A stretch of 64,000 bases of DNA from an uncultured Collinsella sp. (lineage in GTDB: Bacteria > Actinomycetota > Coriobacteriia > Coriobacteriales > Coriobacteriaceae). Both the position numbers and the translations under genes were made by a program. The notes under the pieces are model-generated. The model searched no databases and had not been told where the DNA came from. It saw only the letters and a program-made list of their open reading frames with translations. The first letter of the stretch is position 1. Every line of letters starts with the position of its first letter. The stretch spans positions 15,150 to 79,149 of the forward strand of contig CAUDVX010000005.1 of the NCBI GenBank assembly GCA_958452935.1, written 5' to 3'. Below are positions 45,283 to 54,162 of the stretch, one piece after another.

Positions 45283-45396
45283 AACGCCGCAGAAACAAAC
45301 TCCGGATGCGGGCCAATCGGGTTGCCTTCACAGCCCGTCGCCCAGCCGCGTGGCCCGCATCTATCCGCACTACCGTCGTTTCAAAAAGGAAGCGCC

Positions 45397-45618
45397 ATGG
45401 CAGAACACATGACCCCCGTAGTCGCGAAGGTCTTGCCCGAGGAGAAGGCAGCCTTCGCGGCGGCAACCCAGCTCGTGGGCACCACGCCGTCCAACGCCAT
45501 CCGCATGTTTATCGCCGCGTTCAATCGCTGCGGCACCTTCCCGTTCGACATCTCGCCCAGCGGGGCCTTTGGCAAAGAGTGTCCCCAACAGCTAGTCGTT
45601 GAAGAACGTCCCCAATGA
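45397..45618 (+). CDS. RelB/DinJ-family antitoxin-like protein, no toxin gene adjacent
   Basis: 73 residues. The ribbon-helix-helix part has the RelB/DinJ look: VVAKVLPEEKAAFAAATQL then TPSNAIRMFIAAF. The normal function is to bind and neutralise a YafQ/RelE-type toxin and repress its operon, yet the next gene is a CPBP protease and no small toxin-like frame is seen on either side. The last 14 residues are encoded by a GTCCCC-type repeat (45578-45625), suggesting that an insertion replaced the original 3' end, perhaps with loss of the toxin gene. The ATG follows AAAAAGGAAGC. Confidence 0.78.
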   Translation: MAEHMTPVVAKVLPEEKAAFAAATQLVGTTPSNAIRMFIAAFNRCGTFPFDISPSGAFGKECPQQLVVEERPQ

Positions 45619-45625
45619 CTAGTCG
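45578..45625. repeat. GTCCCC-type direct repeat inside the antitoxin 3' end
   Basis: AGTGTCCCCAACAGCTAGTC and GAACGTCCCCAATGACTAGT are imperfect direct repeats about 26 bases apart. The pair covers the end of the antitoxin gene and stops before the ribosome site of the next gene. Same arrangement as at 34104-34148. Confidence 0.6.
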
Positions 45626-45641
45626 TCGGGAGGAGGTTGGC

Positions 45642-46553
45642 ATGCTCAATGCGATGATTTGGGCGCTTGCCTGTTTTGGCGTCGTCGCTGCCGATATTGC
45701 CCTGAGCGTCGTTTTGTTTTCCGCTCTTGGCGTCGCATCGGTGTTCATGGGTTTTTCGATCGATGACCTCGACATTCAATTGCTTCAGGCCGTCGCGCAG
45801 ACGGCATCGTTTTTGATGGCGCTGCTGTGGTGGCGTTATCTGTGGCCGCGCTCGTTTATGGCGCGCTGGCAAGGCGAGCGCCCGCTTGGCGGGGGGGCAG
45901 GCAAAGCGTGGAGGCGCATCGCCTGCGTTATCGTGATCGGCCTTGCCCTGCAGGTGGTCGTTGGCTACGTGACCGACGCTGTGCTGTCGCTGTTGCCCGA
46001 GGCGGCGGCCGATTACAGCGAACTTGTCGAGGAAACAGGCATGGGCGACACCAGCTATCTCGCCGTCCTGACTTCGGTGCTCGGTGCCCCATTTTGTGAA
46101 GAGCTGCTGGTGCGCGGCATTATTTTTGAGTTTTCGCTCCGAGCGTTTAATCCGCAGTGCCGCCCACTTTGGAAGCGCCGGCGTCGTGCGAGCGCGCAGG
46201 ACGGCGCCATGGTGCCCTGGGCGGCCCCAAGCATGTGGGGTATCGCCGCGGCGATTGTGCTGCAGGCGGCAATCTTCGGTTTTATGCACATGAATTGGGT
46301 GCAGGGTTGCTACGCGGGTGCTGCCGGCCTCATCTTTGGTTGGGTGCTCGTGACCACTGGAAAGCTCCGCTACACGATCCTGCTGCACTTTGCCTTTAAT
46401 GCCGGGTCGTATCTCATGACGTTGCTTTGGTTTGTGAACACGCCGTTCGACGTGGCAATTACGGTCGCTATCGCCGGCGTCATCCTCGTTGAGGCAATGC
46501 GGTCGCTGCGCCACGCGTGTGGGATGGACGCAGCGAGCGCACCGCTTCCCTAG
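45642..46553 (+). CDS. CPBP-family intramembrane metalloprotease
   Basis: 303 residues, about eight hydrophobic segments. The Abi/CPBP catalytic motifs are present: FCEELLVRG (glutamates around 156-157 and the following Arg), FGFMHMNW (second motif with His) and LLHFAFNAG (third motif). Such enzymes are thought to cleave membrane peptides; in Gram-positives some give bacteriocin self-immunity. No bacteriocin gene is seen nearby. The stop codon overlaps that of the convergent YgiQ gene by four bases, leaving no room for a terminator between them. The ATG follows GGGAGGAGG. Confidence 0.9.
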   Translation: MLNAMIWALACFGVVAADIALSVVLFSALGVASVFMGFSIDDLDIQLLQAVAQTASFLMALLWWRYLWPRSFMARWQGERPLGGGAGKAWRRIACVIVIGLALQVVVGYVTDAVLSLLPEAAADYSELVEETGMGDTSYLAVLTSVLGAPFCEELLVRGIIFEFSLRAFNPQCRPLWKRRRRASAQDGAMVPWAAPSMWGIAAAIVLQAAIFGFMHMNWVQGCYAGAAGLIFGWVLVTTGKLRYTILLHFAFNAGSYLMTLLWFVNTPFDVAITVAIAGVILVEAMRSLRHACGMDAASAPLP

Positions 46554-48685
46554 TTGCGACGTCCGCCTCCGTTGGCGCCCTGACGCCCCTGGGCCGCGCG
46601 ATTGCGCCCTGCGGTGTTCTGTGCACGCGACATGCCGCCGTGGCCCTTGCTGCCCTTGGGCCCCTTGCCAGCGCCGCCGCCATGCGGTTTGCCGCCCTTC
46701 TTGCCGGCGCCATGCCCACCGCCGGCCGATGTCTCGCCCGGGCGTGGCGGTACGGGACGAATCAGACAATGCTTGGTGTAGCCGATCAGATCGCGGCGGC
46801 CGGCTTTTTCCAGCGCCTCGCGCACAAGCTTGTAGTTCTCGGGCTTGCGATACTGGATGAGCGCACGCTGCATGGCCTTCTCGTGCGGGTCGCGCGCCAC
46901 GTAGATCGGCTGCATGGTGCGCGGGTCCACGCCGGTGTAGTACATGCAGGTCGACATGGTGGACGGCGTGGGGTAGAAGTCCTGCACCTGCTCGGGCATG
47001 TAGCCCATGTCGCGCACGGCTTCGGCAAGGTCCACGGCTTCCTTCATCGTCGAGCCGGGATGGCTCGAGATCAGATACGGCACCACATACTGCTTGAGTC
47101 CGTATTCGCGGTTCAGGCGTTCAAATTTACGGCAGAACGCATCGTAGACGGCGCGGCTCGGCTTGCCCATCACGGACAGCACCGCGTCGCTCACGTGCTC
47201 GGGCGCTACGCGCAGCTGGCCCGAGACATGGTGCTCCAGCAGCTCGCGCAAAAACTCGTCCGAGGCGTCGGCCATGGTGTAGTCAAAGCGGATGCCGCTG
47301 CGGACGAAGACCTTCTTGACGCCCGGCAGCTGGCGCAGGTCGCGCAGCAGCTGTGTGTAGCCGCTCTCGTCGACCACCATGTTCTTGCACACACTCGGCC
47401 ACAGGCAGCGCTTGTTCTTGCACACGCCGTGCTTGAGCTGCTTGTCGCAGGCGGGACGGCTAAAGTTAGCCGTCGGCCCGCCCACGTCGTTGATATAGCC
47501 CTTAAACTCGGGATCGTGCGTGAGCAGCTCGGCTTCGCGCATGATCGAGTCGTGACTGCGCATCTGCAGCACGCGACCCTGGTGGAAGGTGAGCGCGCAA
47601 AACGAGCACTCGCCAAAGCACCCGCGGTTGGAGCTGATGGAAAACTTGATCTCGGCAAAGGCCGGCACGCCGCCCGCCGCGTCGTAATCGGGATGCCAGT
47701 CGCGTGCGTAGGGGAGCTCGGCCACCTCGTCCATCTCGTCGGTGGTGAGTGTTGCCGACGGCGGATTCTGCACCACATAGACGCTGTTGGGGTAGGGCTC
47801 TACTAGGCGATGCCCGGTGATGGGGTCCATATTCTGCTGCTGCACGTTAAAACTGCGTGCGTAGTTGAGCTTATCGGCGGCAAGGTCGTCCCAGCTGGGC
47901 AGTAGGTCGTAGTCGTAGACCTCGTCGAGCGAACCCGTGCGGTAGACGGTGCCATTGATATAGGTGATCTGATTGACGGGCAGTCCCGCGTCGAGCGCGT
48001 CGGCGATCTCGACAATCGCGTGCTCGCCCATGCCGTAGATGAGGATGTCGGCGCCCGAGTCGAGTAGTACCGAGCGCTTGAGCTTGTCCTGCCAGTAGTC
48101 GTAGTGAGCCAGGCGGCGCAGGCTTGCCTCGATGCCGCCGATGATGATGGGAGCGTCCTTGAACGTCTGACGGATGAGGTTGCCGTAGACCGTGACGGCA
48201 CGATTGGGGCGGTGCCCCTCCTCGCCACCGGGGGTATAGGCGTCGGTATGGCGACGGTGCTTGGTCACCGAATAGTGGTTGACCATGGAGTCCATGTTGC
48301 CGGCGCTGACCAAAAAGCCCAGGCGCGGCTCACCGAGCACCGTGATGCTGGCGGGGTCGGTCCAGTCGGGCTGGCAGATGATGCCCACTTTGTAGCCGTG
48401 CGCGTCGAGGACGCGGCTGATGATGGCCATACCAAAGCTGGGGTGGTCCACGTAGGCGTCGCCGCAGATGTAGACAAAGTCGCACTGGTCCCAGCCGCGC
48501 GCATCCATGTCGGCGCGGCTGACGGGGAGGAACTTATCGCGGCCCGGGCGCCAGGGCCGGGCGGGCGCTGCAGAGGCATGCGTGGGTCGCGAGTCCTGCG
48601 CCTTACCGCCGCGCTTTTGCTGTTGGCTCTGTTTGCCCTGCTGACTGCGCTGGTTGTTCTGAGCGTGCTGAGGCTTTTTTGCCAC
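46550..48685 (-). CDS. YgiQ-family radical SAM protein
   Basis: 711 residues. N-terminal basic low-complexity region rich in Gln/Lys/Ala to about 60, then the YgiQ core: GDAYVDHPSFG, GNMDSMVNHY, and a radical SAM site CFGECSFC (about 355) coordinating the 4Fe-4S cluster. Further blocks typical of the family: ACDKQLKHGVCKNKRC and SSHPGSTMKEAVDLAE. The C terminus is a Gly/Lys/Arg-rich tail. The reaction of YgiQ proteins is not known. The GTG at 48685 is chosen because GGGAGGGATC precedes it; the earlier in-frame ATG at 48865 has no ribosome site and would overlap upstream sequence. Confidence 0.93.
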   Translation of the reverse strand: MAKKPQHAQNNQRSQQGKQSQQQKRGGKAQDSRPTHASAAPARPWRPGRDKFLPVSRADMDARGWDQCDFVYICGDAYVDHPSFGMAIISRVLDAHGYKVGIICQPDWTDPASITVLGEPRLGFLVSAGNMDSMVNHYSVTKHRRHTDAYTPGGEEGHRPNRAVTVYGNLIRQTFKDAPIIIGGIEASLRRLAHYDYWQDKLKRSVLLDSGADILIYGMGEHAIVEIADALDAGLPVNQITYINGTVYRTGSLDEVYDYDLLPSWDDLAADKLNYARSFNVQQQNMDPITGHRLVEPYPNSVYVVQNPPSATLTTDEMDEVAELPYARDWHPDYDAAGGVPAFAEIKFSISSNRGCFGECSFCALTFHQGRVLQMRSHDSIMREAELLTHDPEFKGYINDVGGPTANFSRPACDKQLKHGVCKNKRCLWPSVCKNMVVDESGYTQLLRDLRQLPGVKKVFVRSGIRFDYTMADASDEFLRELLEHHVSGQLRVAPEHVSDAVLSVMGKPSRAVYDAFCRKFERLNREYGLKQYVVPYLISSHPGSTMKEAVDLAEAVRDMGYMPEQVQDFYPTPSTMSTCMYYTGVDPRTMQPIYVARDPHEKAMQRALIQYRKPENYKLVREALEKAGRRDLIGYTKHCLIRPVPPRPGETSAGGGHGAGKKGGKPHGGGAGKGPKGSKGHGGMSRAQNTAGRNRAAQGRQGANGGGRRN

Positions 48686-48947
48686 GATCCCTCCCGGTGT
48701 TTGTATGCTGCACGTAATTGTAACCAGTCTTTTTGGGACGGGGCTAAAAAGACTGGTGGAGTACATGGGCTGGCGGATCGGCGCGTCGATGCGGGTGCTG
48801 TATCCGTCGTTTGTTTCCAGACTGTGTATCTGCGTGTTGGGGAAGCCGTCTCGCGCGCACGCCATGTTGTCAATGGGTTACAGTATGAACGGCGGCTATG
48901 TTTCCGCCAACGCACGAGAGAGTCGTCAACAAGGAGGATGCACGACG

Positions 48948-49664
48948 ATGCAGCGTGCCAAACAGATATCGGAGTCTATTGAGCTGGGCATCATCTTGGC
49001 GCTCGCCGGTGGCTTTATGGACGTGTATTCGTACATTGGGCGCGACCATGTTTTCGCCAACGCGCAGACAGGCAACATCCTGCTCGTGGGCGTGAGCATC
49101 TCGGAGGGCAACTGGGCACTTGCGGAGCGCTACTTCTTCCCTGTGGTGTCGTTTGCCGTGGGTATTATGCTTGCCGATCTGGTACACGAGCGGTTTGGCA
49201 GCGTGATCCACTGGCGTCAGGTGACGGTGTTCTTTGAAGCCGTCATCTTGCTGGGCGTGAGCTTTATCCCGGGCGGAAATTTCAACCTGCTCGCCAACTG
49301 CCTCACCTCGTTTGCCTGCGGCATGCAGGTCGAGAGCTTCCGCAAGATCCACGGTCACGGCATCGCTACGACCATGTGCATCGGCAACTTGCGCAACGCG
49401 CTGCAAAACGTGGACGATTACATCATCACCCACAGGCGCGGCTTTTTGGAAAACGGCCTGCTGTACTTTGGCGTGATCTTTACCTTTGTGTTTGGCGCCG
49501 TGTTGGGCAACTGGTGTATTGAGCGCATGGGCCTGCACGCCATCGTCGTGGCGAGCTTGCTGCTGTTTGTCGCATTTGCCATCATGTTCATCGACCGCGA
49601 GCGCGACTTGCGCTTACGCTGGAAGGTTGCGGCCGAGGCTTGGAAAGAGGGCTGCCGAAAGTAA
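48948..49664 (+). CDS. YoaK-family (DUF1275) membrane protein
   Basis: 238 residues with six predicted membrane helices. The family motif GGFMDVYSYIGRDHVFANAQ is present near residues 23-42, followed by TGNILLVG. A conserved segment, TSFACGMQVESFRKIHGHG, follows near the middle. Members are integral membrane proteins of unknown function. The ATG at 48948 follows AAGGAGG by 10 bases. A GC-rich terminator follows. An upstream ATG at 48705 in the same frame would give an unlike N terminus. Confidence 0.9.
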   Translation: MQRAKQISESIELGIILALAGGFMDVYSYIGRDHVFANAQTGNILLVGVSISEGNWALAERYFFPVVSFAVGIMLADLVHERFGSVIHWRQVTVFFEAVILLGVSFIPGGNFNLLANCLTSFACGMQVESFRKIHGHGIATTMCIGNLRNALQNVDDYIITHRRGFLENGLLYFGVIFTFVFGAVLGNWCIERMGLHAIVVASLLLFVAFAIMFIDRERDLRLRWKVAAEAWKEGCRK

Positions 49665-49670
49665 CCGAAT

Positions 49671-49706
49671 GCGGCAAAGGGGCTGTCCCTTTGCCGCAAT
49701 TTTTTT
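49671..49706 (+). terminator. Rho-independent terminator
   Basis: GCGGCAAAGGG (49671-49681) pairs with CCCTTTGCCGC (49687-49697), followed by AATTTTTTTC. Confidence 0.92.
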
Positions 49707-49715
49707 CATCATCTG

Positions 49716-49787
49716 TTGAAACGCTTTAACACTTTTGATGTTCTCACGCGTTTTTTGTTTCAAAAGCGTTAGGATGGGACTTATAGC
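49716..49787 (+). promoter_or_regulatory. Promoter and operator-like inverted repeat upstream of fucO
   Basis: TTCAAA (49759-49764) and TATAGC (49782-49787) with a 17-base spacer. AACGCTTT (49720-49727) and AAAGCGTT (49763-49770) form an inverted repeat overlapping the -35, like a LacI-family or catabolite operator. No such regulator lies in the window. Confidence 0.45.
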
Positions 49788-49829
49788 GCGGGGCGTAATG
49801 GGTGCCTCGCACACGATGGGAGGCTATCA

Positions 49830-50996
49830 ATGGCTAATCGTTTCGTTCTCAATACCATCTCTTATCATGGTTCCGGCGCCATCAAGGAGATCCCCGGCGA
49901 GCTCCAGCGTCGCGGCTACAAGAAGATCTTCGTCTGCTCCGATCCCGATTTGGTCAAGTTTGGCGTTACCGCCAAGGTGACCGACGAGCTCGACGCCGCT
50001 GGCATCGCCTGGAGCCTCTACTCCGAGATCAAGCCCAACCCCACGATTCAGAACGTCAAGGACGGCGTCGAGGCCTTCAAGGCCGCCGAGGCTGACGCTA
50101 TCGTGACCATCGGTGGCGGCTCCTCCATGGACACCGCTAAGGCCATCGGCATCATCATCAACAACCCCGAGTTTGCCGATGTCCGCAGCCTCGAGGGCGT
50201 TGCTCCGACTAAGAACCACGCCGTGTTCACCATCGCTGTGCCGACGACCGCCGGTACCGCTGCTGAGGTGACCATCAACTACGTCATCACCGACCCCGAG
50301 AAGGTCCGCAAGTTCGTGTGCGTCGACACCAACGACGCCCCCGAGGTCGCCGTCGTCGACCCCGACATGATGGCTTCCATGCCCGCCGGCCTGACCGCTT
50401 CCACTGGTATGGACGCTCTGACCCACGCCATCGAGGGCTACACCACCAAGGGCGCTTGGGAGCTCTCCGACATGTTCCACTTTGAGGCTATTAAGCTGAT
50501 CAGCGAGAACCTGCGCGACTCCGTTGCCGAGGCCAAGTCCGGTCAGCCCGGCTCCGGCCGCGAGGGCATGGCTCTTGGCCAGTATGTCGCCGGCATGGGC
50601 TTCTCCAATGTTGGCCTGGGCATCGACCACGCTATGGCTCACACCCTGTCCGCTCACTACGACACCCCGCACGGCGTCGCCTGCGCCATGCTGCTGCCGA
50701 TCGCCATGGAGTTCAACAAGCCGGTTTGCGCCGAGCGCCTGGCCAAGGTCGCCGTCGCCATGGGCGTTGACACCACGGGTATGAGCACCGACGAGGCTGC
50801 CGATGCCGCCATCGCCGCCGTTAAGCAGCTCTCTGCCGACGTGAATATCCCGCACGTCTGCGAGGCCATGAAGGCTGACGAGATCGAGGTCCTGGCCAAG
50901 GACGCCATGGCTGACGCCTGCTTCCCGGGTAACCCGCGCGAGGCGACGCTCGACGACGTCATCGAGCTCTTCAAGAAGATCTGCCCGGCTGCCTAG
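49830..50996 (+). CDS. fucO: Lactaldehyde reductase, iron-dependent alcohol dehydrogenase
   Basis: 388 residues. Reduces L-lactaldehyde to 1,2-propanediol with NADH, the last step in anaerobic fucose or rhamnose use. Nearly line-for-line FucO features: NNPEFADVRSLEGV, TIAVPTTAGTAAEVTINYVI, DALTHAIEGY with metal-ligand histidines, GQYVAGMGFSNVGLG and TPHGVACAMLLP; NAD binding by GGGSSMDTAKAIG (about 95-107). Length normal. No fucose operon flanks it. Codon use is strongly biased, suggesting high expression. The ATG follows GGGAGGC. Confidence 0.95.
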   Translation: MANRFVLNTISYHGSGAIKEIPGELQRRGYKKIFVCSDPDLVKFGVTAKVTDELDAAGIAWSLYSEIKPNPTIQNVKDGVEAFKAAEADAIVTIGGGSSMDTAKAIGIIINNPEFADVRSLEGVAPTKNHAVFTIAVPTTAGTAAEVTINYVITDPEKVRKFVCVDTNDAPEVAVVDPDMMASMPAGLTASTGMDALTHAIEGYTTKGAWELSDMFHFEAIKLISENLRDSVAEAKSGQPGSGREGMALGQYVAGMGFSNVGLGIDHAMAHTLSAHYDTPHGVACAMLLPIAMEFNKPVCAERLAKVAVAMGVDTTGMSTDEAADAAIAAVKQLSADVNIPHVCEAMKADEIEVLAKDAMADACFPGNPREATLDDVIELFKKICPAA

Positions 50997-51049
50997 CCCA
51001 GTTTGGTGGCCCTTCGCCCGTAGGCGTATGGTCTTTTGACTTGCCACTG

Positions 51050-51081
51050 GCCCCGCCGCGCTACGCGCGGCGGGGCTTTTT
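51050..51081 (+). terminator. Rho-independent terminator of fucO
   Basis: GCCCCGCCGCGC (51050-51061) and GCGCGGCGGGGC (51065-51076) with a TAC loop, then TTTTTG. Confidence 0.93.
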
Positions 51082-51156
51082 GTGCCTCGTCGATGCCACG
51101 AGACGGGCAAAACCAAGGCATGCTGCCCGCTGCGGATAGGTGGTGCACTTCCCAGC

Positions 51157-51409
51157 GTGCATTTTTGGGAGTATTCAGCAAGCTCTTAAAAATGCATAAC
51201 GTTTTGAATGGTCCGTAGCGGCCCGCAGGCGCCCATCGACAGCCATTGTGGGCGGGCTATCGATGAGTGGAGGGTGCTGTCGCCGCGTTTTTGGGTTGCG
51301 ACGACTTGTAACCGTGCTGCGGCCGCGTCGTTTTGTCGTTTGAGACAGGGCTGGCGGGGACTGCGGTGCTGAATACTCCATTTTTTGCACGACCCGGGGT
51401 AGGGTACCT
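51157..51409 (+). repeat. Unknown 253-bp element, copy B
   Basis: Begins GTGCATTTTTGGGAGTATTC and ends GAATACTCCATTTTTTGCAC, then CCCGGGGTAGGGTACCT. Inner inverted repeat GGAGTATTC / GAATACTCC, 212 bases from end to end, in the same orientation as copy A at 32838-33089. The 600-base gap between fucO and the peptidase gene holds little else; the part after 51410 is AT-rich. Confidence 0.7.
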
Positions 51410-51598
51410 TGGGATGAGAGAAATTGATGCCTCATATTTATGCATATATTGATATTTCTATACAAGATTTGGATTGATAACCGGGCGTATGCGCGAATCG
51501 GTGCGGGAGCGTCTGGGGACGGCTCGGCTCCCAGGGCCTTGTGCGTGCAGAACGGTTAAAATCGGGACTCGGTCTTAGTTTTACTTGGAAGGATGCAT

Positions 51599-52642
51599 AT
51601 GGCTTCTAATGTTGATGCTTCTCTAGAGGAGACACTCTCCTATATCGCAGGACAGCTTAAGGCGCTGACTTCTATTGCTTCGCCTACAGGCTATACCCGT
51701 GCGGCGACTGATTATCTGATGGAGACGTTGCGCGATATGGGCTTTGGGCCCGAGCGCTCCAATAAGGGCAACGTGCTCGTTGAGCTTGGCGGTGAGGGCG
51801 AGCCGCTCGTGTTGGCGAGCCATGTCGATACCCTGGGTGCCATGGTGCGTTCCATTAAGGACAATGGCCGCCTGCGTCCCACGACGCTTGGTGGGCACCA
51901 GTGGTCTACGGCCGATGGCGAGAACTGCACCGTCTACACGCGTGACGGTAATGTCTACACGGGCGTGGTCCTCAATACTGAGCCTTCGGCGCACGTGGCC
52001 GATGAGCCGGTCAAGACCATCGAGAAGAACATGGAAATCCTGCTCGACGAGAACGTTGACAGCAAGGATGACGTGCTTGAGCTGGGCATTCAGACGGGCG
52101 ACATCATCGCTATGGATCCGCGCACCACGGTGACGGAGAGCGGTTACATCAAGAGTCGCTTCCTTGACGACAAGCTGTCCGCGTCGATTCTGCTGGGTTT
52201 GGCCCGCGCCGTCGCCGACGACGAGGTGACGCTTTCGCGCAAGGTATCGCTGCTCTTTACGGTGTACGAGGAGGTCGGCCACGGCGGTGCCTTTGTGCCG
52301 GCCGACACGCGCGAGATGATCAGCGTGGACATGGGCTGCGTGGGCGACGACCTGGGCTGCACCGAGCGCATGGTTTCGATCTGCGCCAAGGATTCGGGCG
52401 GTCCGTACAACTACGACCTGGTAACCACGTTGTCCAACATCGCGCGCGAGCTGGAGCTCGATTACGCCATCGATGTGTACCCGCACTACGGCTCCGACGT
52501 CGAGGCCACGCTCTCTGCCGGCTACGACATCCGTCACGGCCTGATCGGCCCCGGCGTGTACGCGAGCCACAATTACGAGCGCAGCCACATCGACGGCGTG
52601 CGCAATACCTACGAGCTGGTTCGCGCCTACGTTCAGCGCTAG
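51599..52642 (+). CDS. M42-family metallopeptidase
   Basis: 347 residues. Zinc aminopeptidase of the M42 (glutamyl aminopeptidase/endoglucanase-like) family. Visible ligands: LASHVDTLGAM (His75, Asp77), FLDDKLSAS bridging Asp, YEEVGHGGAF with the catalytic and metal Glu, SVDMG, and HNYERSH near the C terminus. SPTGYT near residue 29 matches the usual N-terminal motif. Probable role: trimming peptides in the cytoplasm. GGAAGG sits at the right distance for the ATG at 51599 rather than the one at 51593. Confidence 0.93.
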   Translation: MASNVDASLEETLSYIAGQLKALTSIASPTGYTRAATDYLMETLRDMGFGPERSNKGNVLVELGGEGEPLVLASHVDTLGAMVRSIKDNGRLRPTTLGGHQWSTADGENCTVYTRDGNVYTGVVLNTEPSAHVADEPVKTIEKNMEILLDENVDSKDDVLELGIQTGDIIAMDPRTTVTESGYIKSRFLDDKLSASILLGLARAVADDEVTLSRKVSLLFTVYEEVGHGGAFVPADTREMISVDMGCVGDDLGCTERMVSICAKDSGGPYNYDLVTTLSNIARELELDYAIDVYPHYGSDVEATLSAGYDIRHGLIGPGVYASHNYERSHIDGVRNTYELVRAYVQR

Positions 52643-52675
52643 GGGAGTAGCTTGCGACTCGGCTGACCAATCGCT

Positions 52676-52702
52676 AAGGCCCGATTTCTCGGGCCTTTTT
52701 TC
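52676..52702 (+). terminator. Rho-independent terminator
   Basis: AAGGCCCGA (52676-52684) and TCGGGCCTT (52689-52697) with a TTTC loop, followed by TTTTC. Confidence 0.93.
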
Positions 52703-52742
52703 GCTTTGGGTTGTTTAGTATTATGATGCATGTAATCTATTA

Positions 52743-52766
52743 ACTTAACGTTTGGAATACTTAACG
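52743..52766. promoter_or_regulatory. Direct repeats upstream of the HipA-like gene
   Basis: ACTTAACG occurs at 52743-52750 and again at 52759-52766, just before the ribosome site. TTGTTT and TAATCT upstream with a 16-base spacer may be the promoter. Repeats placed there could bind the protein's own helix-turn-helix. Confidence 0.4.
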
Positions 52767-52780
52767 AGGTGATGCGGTGT

Positions 52781-54154
52781 ATGGATACGTCTGAGTACTT
52801 GTCTATGGGTGATGCTGCCTGCCTGCTGGGCGTTACGAAAGCCCGCATATCTCAACTTGCCGCATCGGGAACGCTCGCGTGCGATATTGTGGGCGGACGG
52901 AAGATGGTCGAGTACAATTCTGCGATCGCCTATCAAAAGGTCCGCAAACGAGGGCGCCGTCCTGCGGCCGATGTGGGACGCAAGTTTACGCTGATGTCGG
53001 CCGACCATGAGGTCGCGCATGTCTCATTTGATCCGACGCGCGAGTTTCCCTTCGAAATCGCCGAGGTCCTCGATGCGCAACGAATGCCGTTTGGCACGTG
53101 CTCGAGCTCTTCTCCAACGGTGAATAAGCGGGAGCTCAACGCGTGGTGGGGGCATCGGTCGGTACCCGATGTTCGCCCTGGGCTTATCTCGCGTTACCGC
53201 GAGCTGGGGATTGTCAACTGCGTTGAGGTGCCGGTTCAGTGCCTGGGCCTCTCGCTTTCGGATTGTTATTGGCTGCGACCGGCAGAATGCGACGGGCTCG
53301 AATGGCGAAACCTCAATTACTTCGAGAATGATTTTGAGCGATCGGCGCCCGAAGAGCGTTCGGGTTGGCTGGAAGGCATCGGTCTTAAAAATCCGGATAA
53401 CACGTCCGAGGGCGAGCTCCCTAAATCGTGGATGATCCGAAACGGCATTCGCGTTTTGGCTAAAGGCTGCGGGATGGACGATCAGCGTCCCTTTAACGAG
53501 GCGGTTGCAACGGCTCTGCATCGTCGCTTGCTGTCGGAGGGCGAGTTTGTTCCTTATACGGTTGAGCGGATGTTCGATGGCCCTGTGTGTCTGTGCGACG
53601 ACTTTCTAGACGGCCGCGAGGAATATGTTCCGGCTGTTTACGTTAAGAACGCCCTTGGCGGCCAGCGAGGAAGCTCGACGTACGACCGGTACTGCCGCTA
53701 CCTCGGCAAGCATGGAGCAGACGAGGCTGCCGTGAGAAGGTCTATGTCGCAGATGATTGTCTGCGATGCCCTTTTGGCCAACAGCGACCGCCATTGGCGA
53801 AACTTCGGCATCATCCGCAATGTCGATACCCTGGAGATAAGGCCTGCTCCGCTGTTCGATAGCGGCAACTGCCTGTGGTACAACGTACCAACTGCCGTGC
53901 TCGCAGCTGGGGAGTTTGGGTTTTCCGCTAAGCCGTTTGGGCCCGACCCTTCCGTCCAGCTGGCGCTTGCGGACTCGCTCGATTGGTTCGATCCATCGCG
54001 GCTCAACGGATTTGTTGATGAGGCGATCGAGATTCTTTCGCAGAGCGAATGGGCGACGGCGGAGGGCCGGCTCGAGTCCATTCGCTGCGGCCTGGAGCGT
54101 CGCGTTATCGAGGTGAATGCTGCTGTTGAAGTGCTTCGACACGTGCGGCGATAA
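52781..54154 (+). CDS. HipA-like kinase with fused N-terminal helix-turn-helix
   Basis: 457 residues. Residues 9-33 (MGDAACLLGVTKARISQLAA) form an excisionase/MerR-like helix-turn-helix. The C-terminal half resembles the HipA kinase core: catalytic NSDRHWRNFG (334-343) and metal-binding FDSGN (about 359-363). A separate HipB-type antitoxin gene is absent; the DNA-binding part is within the same chain, and so may self-regulate. The middle region (70-250) is not recognised. Codon use is less GC-biased than in neighbours, suggesting acquisition. Toxicity is not shown. The ATG at 52781 has GAGGT 10 bases before it. Confidence 0.75.
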   Translation: MDTSEYLSMGDAACLLGVTKARISQLAASGTLACDIVGGRKMVEYNSAIAYQKVRKRGRRPAADVGRKFTLMSADHEVAHVSFDPTREFPFEIAEVLDAQRMPFGTCSSSSPTVNKRELNAWWGHRSVPDVRPGLISRYRELGIVNCVEVPVQCLGLSLSDCYWLRPAECDGLEWRNLNYFENDFERSAPEERSGWLEGIGLKNPDNTSEGELPKSWMIRNGIRVLAKGCGMDDQRPFNEAVATALHRRLLSEGEFVPYTVERMFDGPVCLCDDFLDGREEYVPAVYVKNALGGQRGSSTYDRYCRYLGKHGADEAAVRRSMSQMIVCDALLANSDRHWRNFGIIRNVDTLEIRPAPLFDSGNCLWYNVPTAVLAAGEFGFSAKPFGPDPSVQLALADSLDWFDPSRLNGFVDEAIEILSQSEWATAEGRLESIRCGLERRVIEVNAAVEVLRHVRR

Positions 54155-54162
54155 TCCCGCGG

